Both the position numbers and the translations under genes were made by a program. Of a stretch of DNA of 64,000 nt, positions 26,130 through 34,808 are shown in pieces. Where the stretch lies: positions 26,002 through 90,001 of the forward strand of contig NZ_JAUSTI010000021.1 of NCBI RefSeq assembly GCF_030812775.1, read 5' to 3'. Under the pieces are notes generated by a model, which ran no database searches, was not told the DNA's origin, and saw only the letters and a program-made list of their open reading frames with translations. Source of the stretch: Paenibacillus tundrae. Its GTDB lineage: Bacteria; Bacillota; Bacilli; Paenibacillales; Paenibacillaceae. Within the stretch, counting starts at the first letter, position 1. Each line of letters opens with the position of its first letter.

Positions 26130-26144
26130 AACTAACGGTTAGTT
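26130..26144. promoter_or_regulatory. Dyad operator candidate (ACTAAC type)
   Basis: AACTAAC and GTTAGTT with one central base, about 50 bases before the start at 26193, where a -35 region would be. It shares the half-site with 23411-23434 next to the MarR remnant. Confidence 0.55.
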
Positions 26145-26192
26145 GAAGTTGACTAGGACATAATACTAATCTATGAATAGGAGGGAATGTCC

Positions 26193-26768
26193 TTGTTTAA
26201 ATGGATGATGTCATTAATTATTATATTTATCATTTCTGTTGAAATGAACAATAGTCAACTCATTGCGTTAGCTAAACCTAAGCTAGCTTATTCAAATGTT
26301 GAACTGGACAAGCTAAAAGCCGTTGCGGACTTTAAAATATTCACACCTTCCTTCTCCATTCAAAACTATAAATTGGAGATTAAAGAACCATACCCATGTA
26401 ATCCAGGTCAATCAGTTACAAAAGTTAGACTTCACTTTTTTGATGAATCAGGAAAGTCGTATTTGTTTGGTATCGAAGAACATAAGGCGGTGGATTATAA
26501 AATAAACCGAGATATTACTACGATCGATGTTCGTAACCATACAAGCACAACAAGAACTGTAGTCGAAGACTTTAAATTTAGTGAACGTGGAGAGAAAATT
26601 AACATAAATGGAGTTGAAGGGCGTTTTGAAGCATGGGTTAACCATGTACCAGGTGGATACTTACGATGGATTTATAATGATACTTTTATTCAAATTGATA
26701 GCGGAGAATTAACTAAAGACCAAATGATCGCGTTGGCAAGATCAATGAACGAAAATCGGATAAACTAG
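26193..26768 (+). CDS. Exported protein with DUF4367-like C-terminal domain
   Basis: About 191 residues. N-terminal signal/anchor 'MMSLIIIFIISVEM'. The C-terminal half ends 'GYLRWIYNDTFIQIDSGELTKDQMIALARSM', the pattern of DUF4367, a domain found in anti-sigma and related exported proteins. I start at TTG 26193, 7 bases after AGGAGGG; the ATG at 26187 is only one base away from that site. A dyad lies in the presumed promoter, so the dead MarR gene at 23518 may once have controlled it. Confidence 0.7.
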   Translation: MFKWMMSLIIIFIISVEMNNSQLIALAKPKLAYSNVELDKLKAVADFKIFTPSFSIQNYKLEIKEPYPCNPGQSVTKVRLHFFDESGKSYLFGIEEHKAVDYKINRDITTIDVRNHTSTTRTVVEDFKFSERGEKININGVEGRFEAWVNHVPGGYLRWIYNDTFIQIDSGELTKDQMIALARSMNENRIN

Positions 26769-26924
26769 CTGAGGTCACTAAGGGAAATAGAGGAGGTATA
26801 CTGAAGGAAACTATGTGGTTTATGAGTAAGTATATGTAAATAAAGTGCGTACTTAACAAAAAGAAACAGACCTCCTATACTAGGCAATGTAACCAATACA
26901 TCCGCTAGAGGAGGACATAACAAC

Positions 26925-28091
26925 ATGAATAGATTTACAATTCCACGAGATATTTATTACGGAGAAAATGCACTAGATATATTAAAAACGCTGAAAGGTC
27001 AGAAGGCTGCTTTAGTCATTGGTGGAGGTTCGATCAAAAAACAAGGTCATTTAGAAAAAATCACACAATTGCTTAACCAAGCAGGTATGGAAACGTTACT
27101 GATTGAAGGTATTAATACGGAACCTACCGTGGCCATGGTTCAATCTGGCGCAGCACAGATGAATTCGTTTGAACCAGATTGGGTAATTGGCATAGGTGGG
27201 GGTTCACCTATGGATGCTGCAAAAGCAATGTGGATTTTCTATGAGTATCCAGAACTAACATTTGAACAAGCCGCTGTTCCGTTTTCATTGCCAGAACTGC
27301 GAACCAAAGCCAGATTTATTGGCATTCCGACAACCAGTGGCACAGCCGCAGAAATCTCCAACCTTTCCGTGATTACAGACGAACAAACAGGGATTAAATA
27401 TCCTTTGGCGGACTTTGGATTAACTCCAGATATCGCGATTATTGATCCTGCTTTAGTTACTCATATGCCGCAACATATGATTGCTTACAGTGGTATGGAT
27501 GCAGTGACGCATAGTATTGAAGCCTATGTGGCTAAGCCACGTACGATTTTTACGGATGCACTCGCGATTGAAGCAGCTGAAGTGCTGAAGGATCACTTGC
27601 TTGCTTCGTTTCAAAGCGATCTGGCTTCCAGGGAGGAAGTTCATTACGCTCAAGCTATGGCCGGTATGTCCTTTGCTAATGCAGTCTTAGGGAATGTACA
27701 CAGTCTGGCACATAAGAGTGGTCCGATCTTCAATATCCCTCACGGATTAGCGAATGCAATCTACTTGCCCTATGTAATCCAGTTTAACCGGAAAGTCGTA
27801 GAAGATCGTTACGCTAACCTTGCAACTCGATTGAATTTGAAGGGGAATAATGCCCAGGAACTAACGGATTCCTTAGTGGAGTGGGTGCGTAAAGTTAACC
27901 GTGATATGGGACTTCCTGCTACATTACAAGAATTCGGGATTGAAGAAGACGTATTCCGGAATCATGTAGAAGCCATGGCAAACAATGCAATGAAAGATCC
28001 ATGTACAGGGACAAATCCACGAGAAACGTCTGCTGAACAAATGAGAAAATTGTATGAATCCGCATATTATGGCGTAGATGTTAACTTCTAA
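26925..28091 (+). CDS. Iron-containing alcohol dehydrogenase
   Basis: 388 residues, group III NAD(P)-dependent dehydrogenase acting on a small alcohol or aldehyde. The nucleotide site is 'VIGIGGGSPMDAAKA' (about residues 86-100). The metal ligands are placed in 'YSGMDAVTHSIEAYV' (Asp, His), 'GNVHSLAHKSGP' and 'NIPHGLANA' (His residues). AGGAGG is 8 bases before ATG. It is monocistronic. The exact substrate (ethanol, butanol, 1,3-propanediol) cannot be read from sequence. Confidence 0.93.
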   Translation: MNRFTIPRDIYYGENALDILKTLKGQKAALVIGGGSIKKQGHLEKITQLLNQAGMETLLIEGINTEPTVAMVQSGAAQMNSFEPDWVIGIGGGSPMDAAKAMWIFYEYPELTFEQAAVPFSLPELRTKARFIGIPTTSGTAAEISNLSVITDEQTGIKYPLADFGLTPDIAIIDPALVTHMPQHMIAYSGMDAVTHSIEAYVAKPRTIFTDALAIEAAEVLKDHLLASFQSDLASREEVHYAQAMAGMSFANAVLGNVHSLAHKSGPIFNIPHGLANAIYLPYVIQFNRKVVEDRYANLATRLNLKGNNAQELTDSLVEWVRKVNRDMGLPATLQEFGIEEDVFRNHVEAMANNAMKDPCTGTNPRETSAEQMRKLYESAYYGVDVNF

Positions 28092-28130
28092 GTCAGATTC
28101 TATTACGATTTGAAATCCAATAAAACATAT

Positions 28131-28165
28131 GAAGCCTAGCCGATCTATAAAATTGGTTAGGTTTC
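28131..28165 (+). terminator. Hairpin after the alcohol dehydrogenase
   Basis: GAAGCCTAGCC pairs with GGTTAGGTTTC (11 bp with two wobbles). No T run follows, so termination is uncertain. Confidence 0.5.
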
Positions 28166-28247
28166 AAGTGTGTAAGTCCAGATATCTCTATACGTAACGG
28201 ATCGACATGAAAAGTAAGACATCTATAAAGAGTTACTGCAAATCGCC

Positions 28248-28276
28248 TTGACGATGTATATAGCCATTGATATACT
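28248..28276 (+). promoter_or_regulatory. Sigma-A promoter of the TPP-regulated operon
   Basis: TTGACG (28248-28253), 17 bases, TATACT (28271-28276), about 60 bases before the riboswitch. Confidence 0.8.
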
Positions 28277-28339
28277 GATCGAATAGTTAGATAATTTGTT
28301 TTCAGTGGTTTAAGAAGAATAATAATTACATATAACCGT

Positions 28340-28415
28340 TTGCGAGGGAGCCTTAACCGGCTGAGAGGGTGTAAAACCGACCTTACCTGATTTGGATAAT
28401 GCCAACGTAGGAATG
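28340..28415 (+). promoter_or_regulatory. TPP riboswitch
   Basis: THI-element hallmarks: GGCTGAGAGGGTG, then ACCGACCTTACCTGATTTGG and ATAATGCCAACGTAGGAA. The conserved CTGAGA and the GATAATGCCA..GTAGG cores are intact. With the hairpin at 28478 it controls tenA-thiZXY. Confidence 0.96.
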
Positions 28416-28477
28416 CAACGATGAAATGCTGTTATTTGGGTTGCCCTTGGGCATTCCAAACGATAGTTTATTTATCT

Positions 28478-28509
28478 GCGAAACGTCCTATGGATGTTTC
28501 GCTTTTTTT
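28478..28509 (+). terminator. Riboswitch-controlled terminator
   Basis: GCGAAACGTCC pairs with GGATGTTTCGC around TAT, then seven T. It lies between the TPP aptamer and tenA: bound TPP should favour it. Confidence 0.93.
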
Positions 28510-28552
28510 GTTGTTAGAAATGGGGAAATCACATTACGAATTGGAGGAACAA

Positions 28553-29215
28553 ATGTTGACTATATCTGAGCGATTATATAAGGCAGCACAGCCTGTGTGG
28601 AAGGAATGTCACGAGCATCCCTTTGTGAAAGGGATTGGAGATGGCTCCTTAACGATTGAACAATTTCGATTCTATTTGCTCCAAGATTACTTGTACTTGT
28701 ACGATTACGCCCGTGTATTTGCGCTAGGCATCGTCAAGTCGAAGGATCCCAAAGTGATGCAGCTTTTAAGCAAAAGTGTTGATAACATTCTGAATGGTGA
28801 AATGAAAATTCACCGTTCTTATATGGAGCGGTTAGGGATCACGGAAGATCAAGTTTTTCAGGTGAAACCTTCACTGAAAAATGTAGCCTACACGAACTAT
28901 ATGCTTGCGGTTTCACATGCAGGTGGCATAGCAGAAGTGCTCGTATCCATCCTGGCTTGCTCATGGAGCTATGCTGAAATTGGTCAAGTGCTTGCTCAAG
29001 CGCCAGGTGCAGCTGATCATACTTTCTATGGGGAATGGATCACAGGTTATGCTTCCCCTGAATACCATAGCAGCAATCAGGCTCTAGTCGAATTAACGGA
29101 CAAGCTATTAGAGGGCTGTAGCGAGGAAACATATCAACGGATGGAGGATATTTTCGTGATGTGCAGTCGCTTTGAGCTTGATTTTTGGGAGATGTCCTGG
29201 AGGCTGGAGTCTTGA
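28553..29215 (+). CDS. tenA: Thiaminase II / aminopyrimidine aminohydrolase
   Basis: 220 residues. Hydrolyses aminomethyl-HMP from degraded thiamine to HMP (salvage). The catalytic Cys is in 'ILACSWSYAEIG' and the C-terminal Glu in 'LDFWEMSW'; 'LLQDYLYLYDYARVFA' is the TenA N-terminal signature. ATG at 28553 has GGAGG 5 bases upstream; the frame upstream runs through the terminator and is not translated protein. First gene of the TPP operon. Confidence 0.95.
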   Translation: MLTISERLYKAAQPVWKECHEHPFVKGIGDGSLTIEQFRFYLLQDYLYLYDYARVFALGIVKSKDPKVMQLLSKSVDNILNGEMKIHRSYMERLGITEDQVFQVKPSLKNVAYTNYMLAVSHAGGIAEVLVSILACSWSYAEIGQVLAQAPGAADHTFYGEWITGYASPEYHSSNQALVELTDKLLEGCSEETYQRMEDIFVMCSRFELDFWEMSWRLES

Positions 29216-29973
29216 GTTCACTGACCTTTCAGAATGTGTCCTATCAATATGATGCTGAGCCTATAGACATAATAGACAACCTGTCTTTTACAATTGAGGC
29301 AGGATCATTTCACAGTATTGTTGGCGCCTCGGGCTGTGGTAAAAGCACGATTTTCCATCTCATTAACGGCTTACTTAGGCCGAAATCTGGCTCAATACGG
29401 ATTGATGGGGCTCCGATCGGGGATAAAAAGCATTACTGCGGTTATATGCCACAAAAGGACCTGTTGTTCCCTTGGAGAACAGTAGGAGAGAACCTTGGAT
29501 TGCCTTTGGAGATTATCGGAGGATACACCAAGGCTGAGTGCAAGGAGCTTATTGCTGATGCACTTCATAATGTGGGCTTAGATCATTGTCATAACAAGAT
29601 GCCTCACGAGCTTTCAGGCGGCATGCGCCAACGAGCTGCATTTGCCCGTACAATGCTCACAGGATCCGATTTGTTATTGCTGGATGAGCCGTTCTCTGCT
29701 CTGGATTTTCTAACCGGCATTACAATGCAAGAATGGCTGCTGGAGCAGTGGGAGCAACATAAAAAAACGATTATTTTTATTACCCACAACGTGGATGAAG
29801 CCTTATTTCTTTCACAAAGAATATTCGCTGTGACCAGTACCCCGATAAACCAATTAACAACTATTGATATACCTAACGGGTACCACCATTCAAGAGAATC
29901 TCTTGCTTCACCAGAAATATCTGCATTGCGTAACGATCTGATTCAATCGTTAAGGACGAATGTAATCTTATGA
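29212..29973 (+). CDS. thiZ: ABC transporter ATPase for thiamine pyrimidine precursor
   Basis: About 253 residues: Walker A 'GASGCGKST', signature 'LSGGMRQR', Walker B 'LLLLDEPFSALD', the SsuB/TauB-type arrangement used by precursor importers. I start at TTG 29212, with GGAGG 8 bases upstream and overlapping the tenA stop; an ATG nine codons earlier lies inside tenA. It powers ThiX with ThiY as binding protein. The role follows from the TPP riboswitch and TenA context. Confidence 0.9.
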   Translation: MSSLTFQNVSYQYDAEPIDIIDNLSFTIEAGSFHSIVGASGCGKSTIFHLINGLLRPKSGSIRIDGAPIGDKKHYCGYMPQKDLLFPWRTVGENLGLPLEIIGGYTKAECKELIADALHNVGLDHCHNKMPHELSGGMRQRAAFARTMLTGSDLLLLDEPFSALDFLTGITMQEWLLEQWEQHKKTIIFITHNVDEALFLSQRIFAVTSTPINQLTTIDIPNGYHHSRESLASPEISALRNDLIQSLRTNVIL

Positions 29974-30728
29974 AAAAATCATCTTACACTCATAATCTTC
30001 CTGCCCTAATCGTTCTCTTTGCTATGCTGATGTTCTGGCAGCTGGGAGCAATGAATTTAAACGCTGCTTATATTTTACCTAGCCCGGTTCAAATATTTGA
30101 AAAAATGTGGGAGCTTCGCGAACCCTTATTTACCGTTCATTTGCCCGCGACTCTGCTAATTACTAGCATTGGTCTCGTGTTGTCCATCGTACTAGGCGTT
30201 GCACTAGCGATCCTTATGGACGTAAGTGTATTGATGCGTAAGTGTCTATATCCGATCGTTGTAGGTTCACAGACGATCCCGACCACAGCCATTGCTCCAC
30301 TATTTGTTCTATGGTTTGGTTATGGCATATGGAGCAAAGTACTCGTGTCCGTTTTAATAACCTTTTTCCCAATTACAATTACGGTATACGATGGTTTACG
30401 CAGTACCCGTATGGATATGAAGAAGCTTCTACTTACATATGGTGCTACTCAGTGGGAAATTTTCCTGAAACTAAAAATCCCTTATGCACTGCCTTATTTC
30501 TTCTCAGCCATCAAAATGGCAATTCCGATTAGTGTCATTGGGGCAGCGATTGGAGAATGGCTGGGTGCACAGAGTGGGCTGGGATATTTTTCGCGTCGAA
30601 TGATGACGCAGCTTGACGGTGCGGGAGTGTTTGCACCCATTGTATTGTTATCCGTTGTTGCTATGGGTTCGGTTGCCGTAATCACACTGTTAGAGCGTCG
30701 TTTCGTTCGCTGGCGTGGGGAGTCATAA
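29970..30728 (+). CDS. thiX: ABC transporter permease for thiamine pyrimidine precursor
   Basis: 252 residues, about six helices, with the EAA-like loop 'LLLTYGATQWEIFLKLKIPYALPY' of BPD permeases (SsuC family). It overlaps thiZ by 4 bases. In other Bacillales this system imports formylaminopyrimidine or HMP-type compounds; that is inferred here. Confidence 0.9.
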   Translation: MKKSSYTHNLPALIVLFAMLMFWQLGAMNLNAAYILPSPVQIFEKMWELREPLFTVHLPATLLITSIGLVLSIVLGVALAILMDVSVLMRKCLYPIVVGSQTIPTTAIAPLFVLWFGYGIWSKVLVSVLITFFPITITVYDGLRSTRMDMKKLLLTYGATQWEIFLKLKIPYALPYFFSAIKMAIPISVIGAAIGEWLGAQSGLGYFSRRMMTQLDGAGVFAPIVLLSVVAMGSVAVITLLERRFVRWRGES

Positions 30729-30751
30729 ATAGATATGGAGGAACCAATTTC

Positions 30752-31768
30752 ATGAGAAAAACAAGATTCATTTTTACAATGATACTGATCTTACTCGTTT
30801 TTAGCGCATGTACTAATCAAAATACATCTTCATCTACTAGCTCATCTCCGCAGAAATTACAAGAAGTTAATGTAGTGCTGGATTGGTATCCAAACGCCTT
30901 GCATGCATTTCTCTATGTAGCGATAGATAAAGGGTACTTCGAGCAAGAAGGATTGAAGGTAAACCTACAATTCCCGTCTAACAGTAATGATGCAATTTCA
31001 CTTGTAGCAGCTGGAAAAGCAGATATTGGCTTGTATTATCAACAGGACGTCATCATCACAAGAGCGAATCAGAACGTGCCTGTCAAATCAATCGGTGCGG
31101 TTGTGCAGTCTCCGCTTAATGCCATCATTTCTTTAACAGAGAAGGACATAGCTTCCCCCAAAGATCTAAAGGGCAAAACGATTGGTTACTCAGGGACAGA
31201 ATTATCTGAGGCTCTCATTCGTAGTGTCATGAAACATGATGGTTCGGATAGTAGTGATGTTAAAATGGTCGATGTCGGCTTTGAACTTATGAGTTCAATG
31301 ACCACGCGTAATGTGGACGCCACGATCGGTGGCTTAATTAATCATGAGGTACCCCAACTTCAGGAGGAAGGCTTCAATGTGAATTGGTTTACATTGGAGA
31401 AATATGGGGTTCCGTCATACTATGAAGGTGTTTTTGTTGCTAACGATACAACAATTAATTCTGAATCGGACATGCTGACTAAATTTCTACATGCTTCAAA
31501 AAAAGGATTTGAGGATGTAAAGGCCAATCCAGAGGCTGCATTACAAATCTTATTAGATCATCAGAATGCAGAGAATTTTCCGTTATCTGAAAATGTTGAA
31601 CGTCAGAGTTTAGATATCCTTCTGCCTTTAATGGAGAATGATAACGCTGAATTCCTCAGTCAGGGTGATTCCCGCTGGCAGGAAAATATCGATTGGTTAG
31701 CGTCGGAGGGGCTGATCGAGATAAAACCTACATTAGACGATGTTCGTGTAGTCATTCCGTATGAATAG
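30752..31768 (+). CDS. thiY: Thiamine pyrimidine precursor-binding lipoprotein (NMT1/THI5-like)
   Basis: 338 residues; lipoprotein signal ending 'LLVFSAC' (Cys about residue 22), then a Ser/Thr linker and an NMT1/THI5-like domain beginning 'VVLDWYPNALHAFLYVAIDKGYF'. 'GKADIGLYYQQD' matches the pyrimidine-site region of ThiY proteins. GGAGG precedes ATG. Last gene of the TPP operon; a deacylase (YlmB) for formylated substrate is not in this window. Confidence 0.92.
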   Translation: MRKTRFIFTMILILLVFSACTNQNTSSSTSSSPQKLQEVNVVLDWYPNALHAFLYVAIDKGYFEQEGLKVNLQFPSNSNDAISLVAAGKADIGLYYQQDVIITRANQNVPVKSIGAVVQSPLNAIISLTEKDIASPKDLKGKTIGYSGTELSEALIRSVMKHDGSDSSDVKMVDVGFELMSSMTTRNVDATIGGLINHEVPQLQEEGFNVNWFTLEKYGVPSYYEGVFVANDTTINSESDMLTKFLHASKKGFEDVKANPEAALQILLDHQNAENFPLSENVERQSLDILLPLMENDNAEFLSQGDSRWQENIDWLASEGLIEIKPTLDDVRVVIPYE

Positions 31769-31998
31769 TAGTATCTCCCCTGTAGCATGGGTTACTGTTT
31801 TCATTTTATCCTCTTAAAGATCCAAAATAGAATTGCGGGCTTCTTACTTTTTCAGATTTTGGCACTACTATTGTTGTTTATAATGACGACTGTTGGCGTT
31901 GTATTTCATTTAATGCCGTGTATTTTAGTTTACTTATATTTTAACGGGTTATTAGCATTTTCAATTGTTTATCAAGAAAGATGAACGACATACTCTGT

Positions 31999-32004
31999 TA
32001 TAAT
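31999..32004 (+). promoter_or_regulatory. Possible -10 box before the leader ORF
   Basis: TATAAT, 28 bases before the leader ribosome site. No good -35 at 16-18 bases. The stretch 31769-31998 holds no convincing gene: a 65-residue hydrophobic frame (31787-31984) has no ribosome site. Confidence 0.4.
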
Positions 32005-32044
32005 AGCAGTTAGTAGCCATCTATTTTCTGTGGAGGTGAGGCCA

Positions 32045-32161
32045 TTGAAAACAATCGGGGTAGGATTCTTATATGCATGGCTCTATGCAAAGCCAGTGAA
32101 GGATATGGCAATGCTTTGCATAGAGATTAGCAACTATCCAATTGCCAACAACAAGTTGTAA
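32045..32161 (+). CDS. Candidate 38-residue leader peptide
   Basis: TTG start with a perfect GGAGGTGAG 4 bases upstream (32032-32040). It encodes MKTIGVGFLYAWLYAKPVKD followed by 18 residues ending in NNKL. The coding sequence itself contains both arms of a perfect 13-bp hairpin (32081-32093 / 32113-32125), and its 5' arm can pair instead with 32172-32182. That layout is what translation-attenuation leaders (erm, cat) look like. It ends 55 bases before the CD3324-like gene. Confidence 0.5.
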   Translation: MKTIGVGFLYAWLYAKPVKDMAMLCIEISNYPIANNKL

Positions 32162-32206
32162 TATTCTACGAACTGGCTTTGCACCTTATTGATTTATTAA
32201 ATAAGG
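32081..32206 (+). promoter_or_regulatory. Alternative hairpins before the CD3324-like gene
   Basis: Stem A: CTCTATGCAAAGC / GCTTTGCATAGAG (13 bp perfect). Stem B: GCAAAGCCAGT (32087-32097) / ACTGGCTTTGC (32172-32182), 11 bp perfect and exclusive with A. Stem C: CCTTATT (32184-32190) / AATAAGG (32200-32206), which covers half of the AAGGAG ribosome site for the gene at 32217. Confidence 0.6.
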
Positions 32207-32216
32207 AGTGAGGCAC

Positions 32217-32483
32217 GTGAAATATTCAAAAGCCGAGTCGATTTTCCCGGAAGAATTGTTACGGATCATTCAAGAATACGTTCAAGGTGAACTAGTATAT
32301 ATCCCCAAACCTAAAGAGGCGCACCTCAAATGGGGAGAGAAAACACACAGTAAGAGTAAAGTATCTGCTCGAAACGCTGAGATTAAATCTTTATTCCGTG
32401 ATGGAGTCAGCATAAACGAGTTGGCGGAGCGATATTTTTTGTCCTGTGAAAGTATTAAGAAGATTGTTTATACCAAGAACTAA
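32217..32483 (+). CDS. CD3324-family protein
   Basis: About 88 residues. 'MKYSKAESIFPEELLRIIQEYVQGELVYIPK' at the N-terminus and a C-terminal helix-turn-helix ('SINELAERYFLSCESIKKIV') match the CD3324 family, probable small DNA-binding proteins often found near aminoglycoside- or nucleotidyl-transferases. I start at GTG 32217 (AAGGAG 8 bases upstream) rather than GTG 32208, which lies in the ribosome site. The adjoining 360-residue nucleotidyltransferase gene has its own leader after a terminator. Confidence 0.85.
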   Translation: MKYSKAESIFPEELLRIIQEYVQGELVYIPKPKEAHLKWGEKTHSKSKVSARNAEIKSLFRDGVSINELAERYFLSCESIKKIVYTKN

Positions 32484-32488
32484 TGGAA

Positions 32489-32526
32489 CCCGCTATATCG
32501 TCGTATCGACGGTATAGCGGATTTTT
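32489..32526 (+). terminator. Terminator after the CD3324-like gene
   Basis: CCGCTATA and CGTCG pair with CGACG and TATAGCGG, loop TAT, then TTTTT. Confidence 0.92.
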
Positions 32527-32641
32527 GTGCAAAGATGAATTAAATCAACTTATACATAGTAACTGCATCTCTCAATCGATAAACTCAAGTTAAGATTGTT
32601 GTGATCCAAGGACGTCTGGATTAGGAGAAGGGGGCAGTGAA

Positions 32642-33724
32642 ATGAACGAAATCTTAATGAAACAGCTGCTGGACAAAAATGAACGGCTAATCAACATGGT
32701 GATCGAACGCGTAAAGAGAGATTTTGTAGACGATATCGCTATTATTGGGCTTACGGGTTCATTTAACACCGGGGACTTTCACGAGAAGAGTGATCTGGAT
32801 CTAATTATCATTAATAATACAGATAAGGGCTGGGAGATATCCGATTGCTTCATCTTGGATGACGTTGGATATGACATCTATTGCACGCCTTGGGATACAA
32901 GAATACACGAGCAATCCACCTTGGAAAGTCCCAACGTATCGAGCCTAACCGAGCTCCAAGTACTTTATTATGCTAAGCCTGAGGACTTGGAGAAATTGAA
33001 TGAATTCAAGCAAAAAGCTCTCAATGCACTTGCGAACCCAATAGGAGAAGCGTGTCTTCATCGAGCCGAAAAGTGGATTGATCTGGCTAAACTAGCTTAC
33101 AGCGATACAATGCTTAGTGAAGATATCGGCTCCGTGCGACATGCATCTGCCGACGTTTTGTACAATCTAGTCAATGCGTTGGTCAGTATGAATAATACGT
33201 GCATCAAACGAGGAATTAAGCGATATTTAGAAGAGATATGTTCGTTGCGCTATGTGCCGGATCATCTCGAATCTATGTACATGTCAGTCATCGAAGCGAA
33301 TACGATTGAAGAAATAAGAATAGCATCTTTTAACATGTTGAAAAGCGTTACGAAGTTGCACAGCACGATGTGTGATAGCTTCATCGTTAGACCTGCTCCA
33401 ACCTATGATAATCTGAAGGGAACTTACGAAGAATTGTGGTGCAACTACCGTAACAAAATCTTGAACGGTGTGTTAACCAACGATGCCCCTTATGTATTTC
33501 TTTCAGCCTTTGGAGCACAAGGGTATCTTGATGAAATGGCTGCGAAGATCGGAACTAAGAAATTTAATTTTATGCAGTACTTTGATGCAAGTAATCTAAC
33601 CCTTATGCAAGAGAAGTTCCTTGAAGTGATGGATGAATATGCAGAGGAGTATGGTAAGGTCGGGAGAGAAGTCGAACGATTTACAACCTTTGAGCAACTG
33701 TATGACCATTATATGAATAGTTAA
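32642..33724 (+). CDS. Nucleotidyltransferase-fold protein
   Basis: 360 residues. The N-terminal domain shows the pol-beta-type motif GS(8-10)DLD in 'LTGSFNTGDFHEKSDLDLII' (about residues 38-57), with a third carboxylate likely near 'YDIYC'. The C-terminal two thirds are helical and end in a region like a kanamycin-transferase or HEPN-type helix bundle. Substrate unknown: antibiotic modification, protein AMPylation or a toxin-like role are all possible. Ribosome site GGAGAAGGGGG. A second nucleotidyltransferase lies 1.1 kb downstream. Confidence 0.8.
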   Translation: MNEILMKQLLDKNERLINMVIERVKRDFVDDIAIIGLTGSFNTGDFHEKSDLDLIIINNTDKGWEISDCFILDDVGYDIYCTPWDTRIHEQSTLESPNVSSLTELQVLYYAKPEDLEKLNEFKQKALNALANPIGEACLHRAEKWIDLAKLAYSDTMLSEDIGSVRHASADVLYNLVNALVSMNNTCIKRGIKRYLEEICSLRYVPDHLESMYMSVIEANTIEEIRIASFNMLKSVTKLHSTMCDSFIVRPAPTYDNLKGTYEELWCNYRNKILNGVLTNDAPYVFLSAFGAQGYLDEMAAKIGTKKFNFMQYFDASNLTLMQEKFLEVMDEYAEEYGKVGREVERFTTFEQLYDHYMNS

Positions 33725-33774
33725 TCTTATATCCTAGTTCGTAATAAGTCCCCTGAAACGGGGACGGTATGACA

Positions 33775-34446
33775 TTAATCAATGGTATAGATGTCCCAAT
33801 CTCCTTGTTCACTTTGCCGAATCGCATACATCATTCTTACTTGTTCAACCGAATCGGTTGTTGTATCCAGACGTTCACCAAGAACAGTAATATGTAATTG
33901 ATTTTTGATAGATGCATTTTTCTCAATGCTCTCGATGTTTGAGAACTTATATTGGAACTGTTCACCATAATAAAAGTCCATAGCATCTGCCAGTTGATCA
34001 TCGACAAAACCAGATCGATAAAGTTTGCGATCATGCTGTACGAGAGCGATCAAATTTTCTTCGAGTATATCTAGCGCGGGACGGTCGCTCTCTTTTAACG
34101 TATGCTTTGCTAATTCTAGGTCAATTTCCATTGCAGTGTTAGAATCTTCTGAACTCTCGAGTAGGAATTTTCCGATAATATTCTCGTTGCTATCATACAA
34201 GTTGATATATTTATCGACTTTTGGTTCATTCATACTTTGAATGGCTTCCTCGGGAGTTTGTGGCAAGTCTTGATTCATGTCTGAAGTCTTGATGTAACCT
34301 TCTATTCCATCTACACCTATAGCCTTGACTAAGTCTTCAGAAGGACTAGTATCAGCAGATGTAGCTGTCAAGCCATAAACACCTGCTCCGACTCCTAAGG
34401 CAAGAATCATACCAACTATAATGAGTTTTTGTGATTTTGTTTTCAT
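33775..34446 (-). CDS. Exported hypothetical protein
   Basis: 223 residues with an N-terminal signal/anchor ('LIIVGMILALGVGAGVYGL'), then 'GVDGIEGYIKTSDMNQDLPQTPEEAIQ', a segment I associate with uncharacterised Paenibacillus exported proteins, and 'INLYDSNENIIGKF' typical of a small beta domain. No catalytic motif. GGAGG lies 9 bases before ATG. It converges on the nucleotidyltransferase gene. Confidence 0.7.
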   Translation of the reverse strand: MKTKSQKLIIVGMILALGVGAGVYGLTATSADTSPSEDLVKAIGVDGIEGYIKTSDMNQDLPQTPEEAIQSMNEPKVDKYINLYDSNENIIGKFLLESSEDSNTAMEIDLELAKHTLKESDRPALDILEENLIALVQHDRKLYRSGFVDDQLADAMDFYYGEQFQYKFSNIESIEKNASIKNQLHITVLGERLDTTTDSVEQVRMMYAIRQSEQGDWDIYTID

Positions 34447-34808
34447 TAGAGTGCCTCCAAATATGGGATGGATGATGCTTTAAGCATGTTCATATGAAGA
34501 TGCAGAAGTTATCAATACATGCTTAATCATTAAACTCAACGAAAACATGCATATTTCCGTCTATTCCTCCAATACCGGTTGTTTGATATCGTGCATGTAA
34601 TATAAACGCGTGAAGCTGGAGAAATGTTTCCTTTATAATCCAATGATCTATTAACAATATAAATGGTTCTCTAGCTCTCATCCTCGTCACTTTCAACGCG
34701 CTGAGGTATACAGCCCCAAATTAAATTGAGAGATAATCATGTTCTCCACGGGCAGGCCAGTATAATGGATGATAGAATTAAAGAAATCCAGATACTAGGA
34801 GGAATTTC
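34447..34808. other. Divergent promoter region
   Basis: Between the minus-strand exported protein and the KNTase-like gene. TATAAT at 34763-34768 suits the latter (start 34809), without a clear -35. No ORF or strong structure is seen in the rest. Confidence 0.4.

Noticed and set aside
28131..28165. Considering the 11-bp hairpin as part of the TPP element
   Set aside because: It lies upstream of the sigma-A promoter at 28248, so it belongs to the alcohol dehydrogenase transcript.
31787..31984. 65-residue hydrophobic frame after thiY
   Set aside because: Could be read as two membrane helices, but no ribosome site precedes the ATG; hydrophobicity follows from the T-rich sequence.
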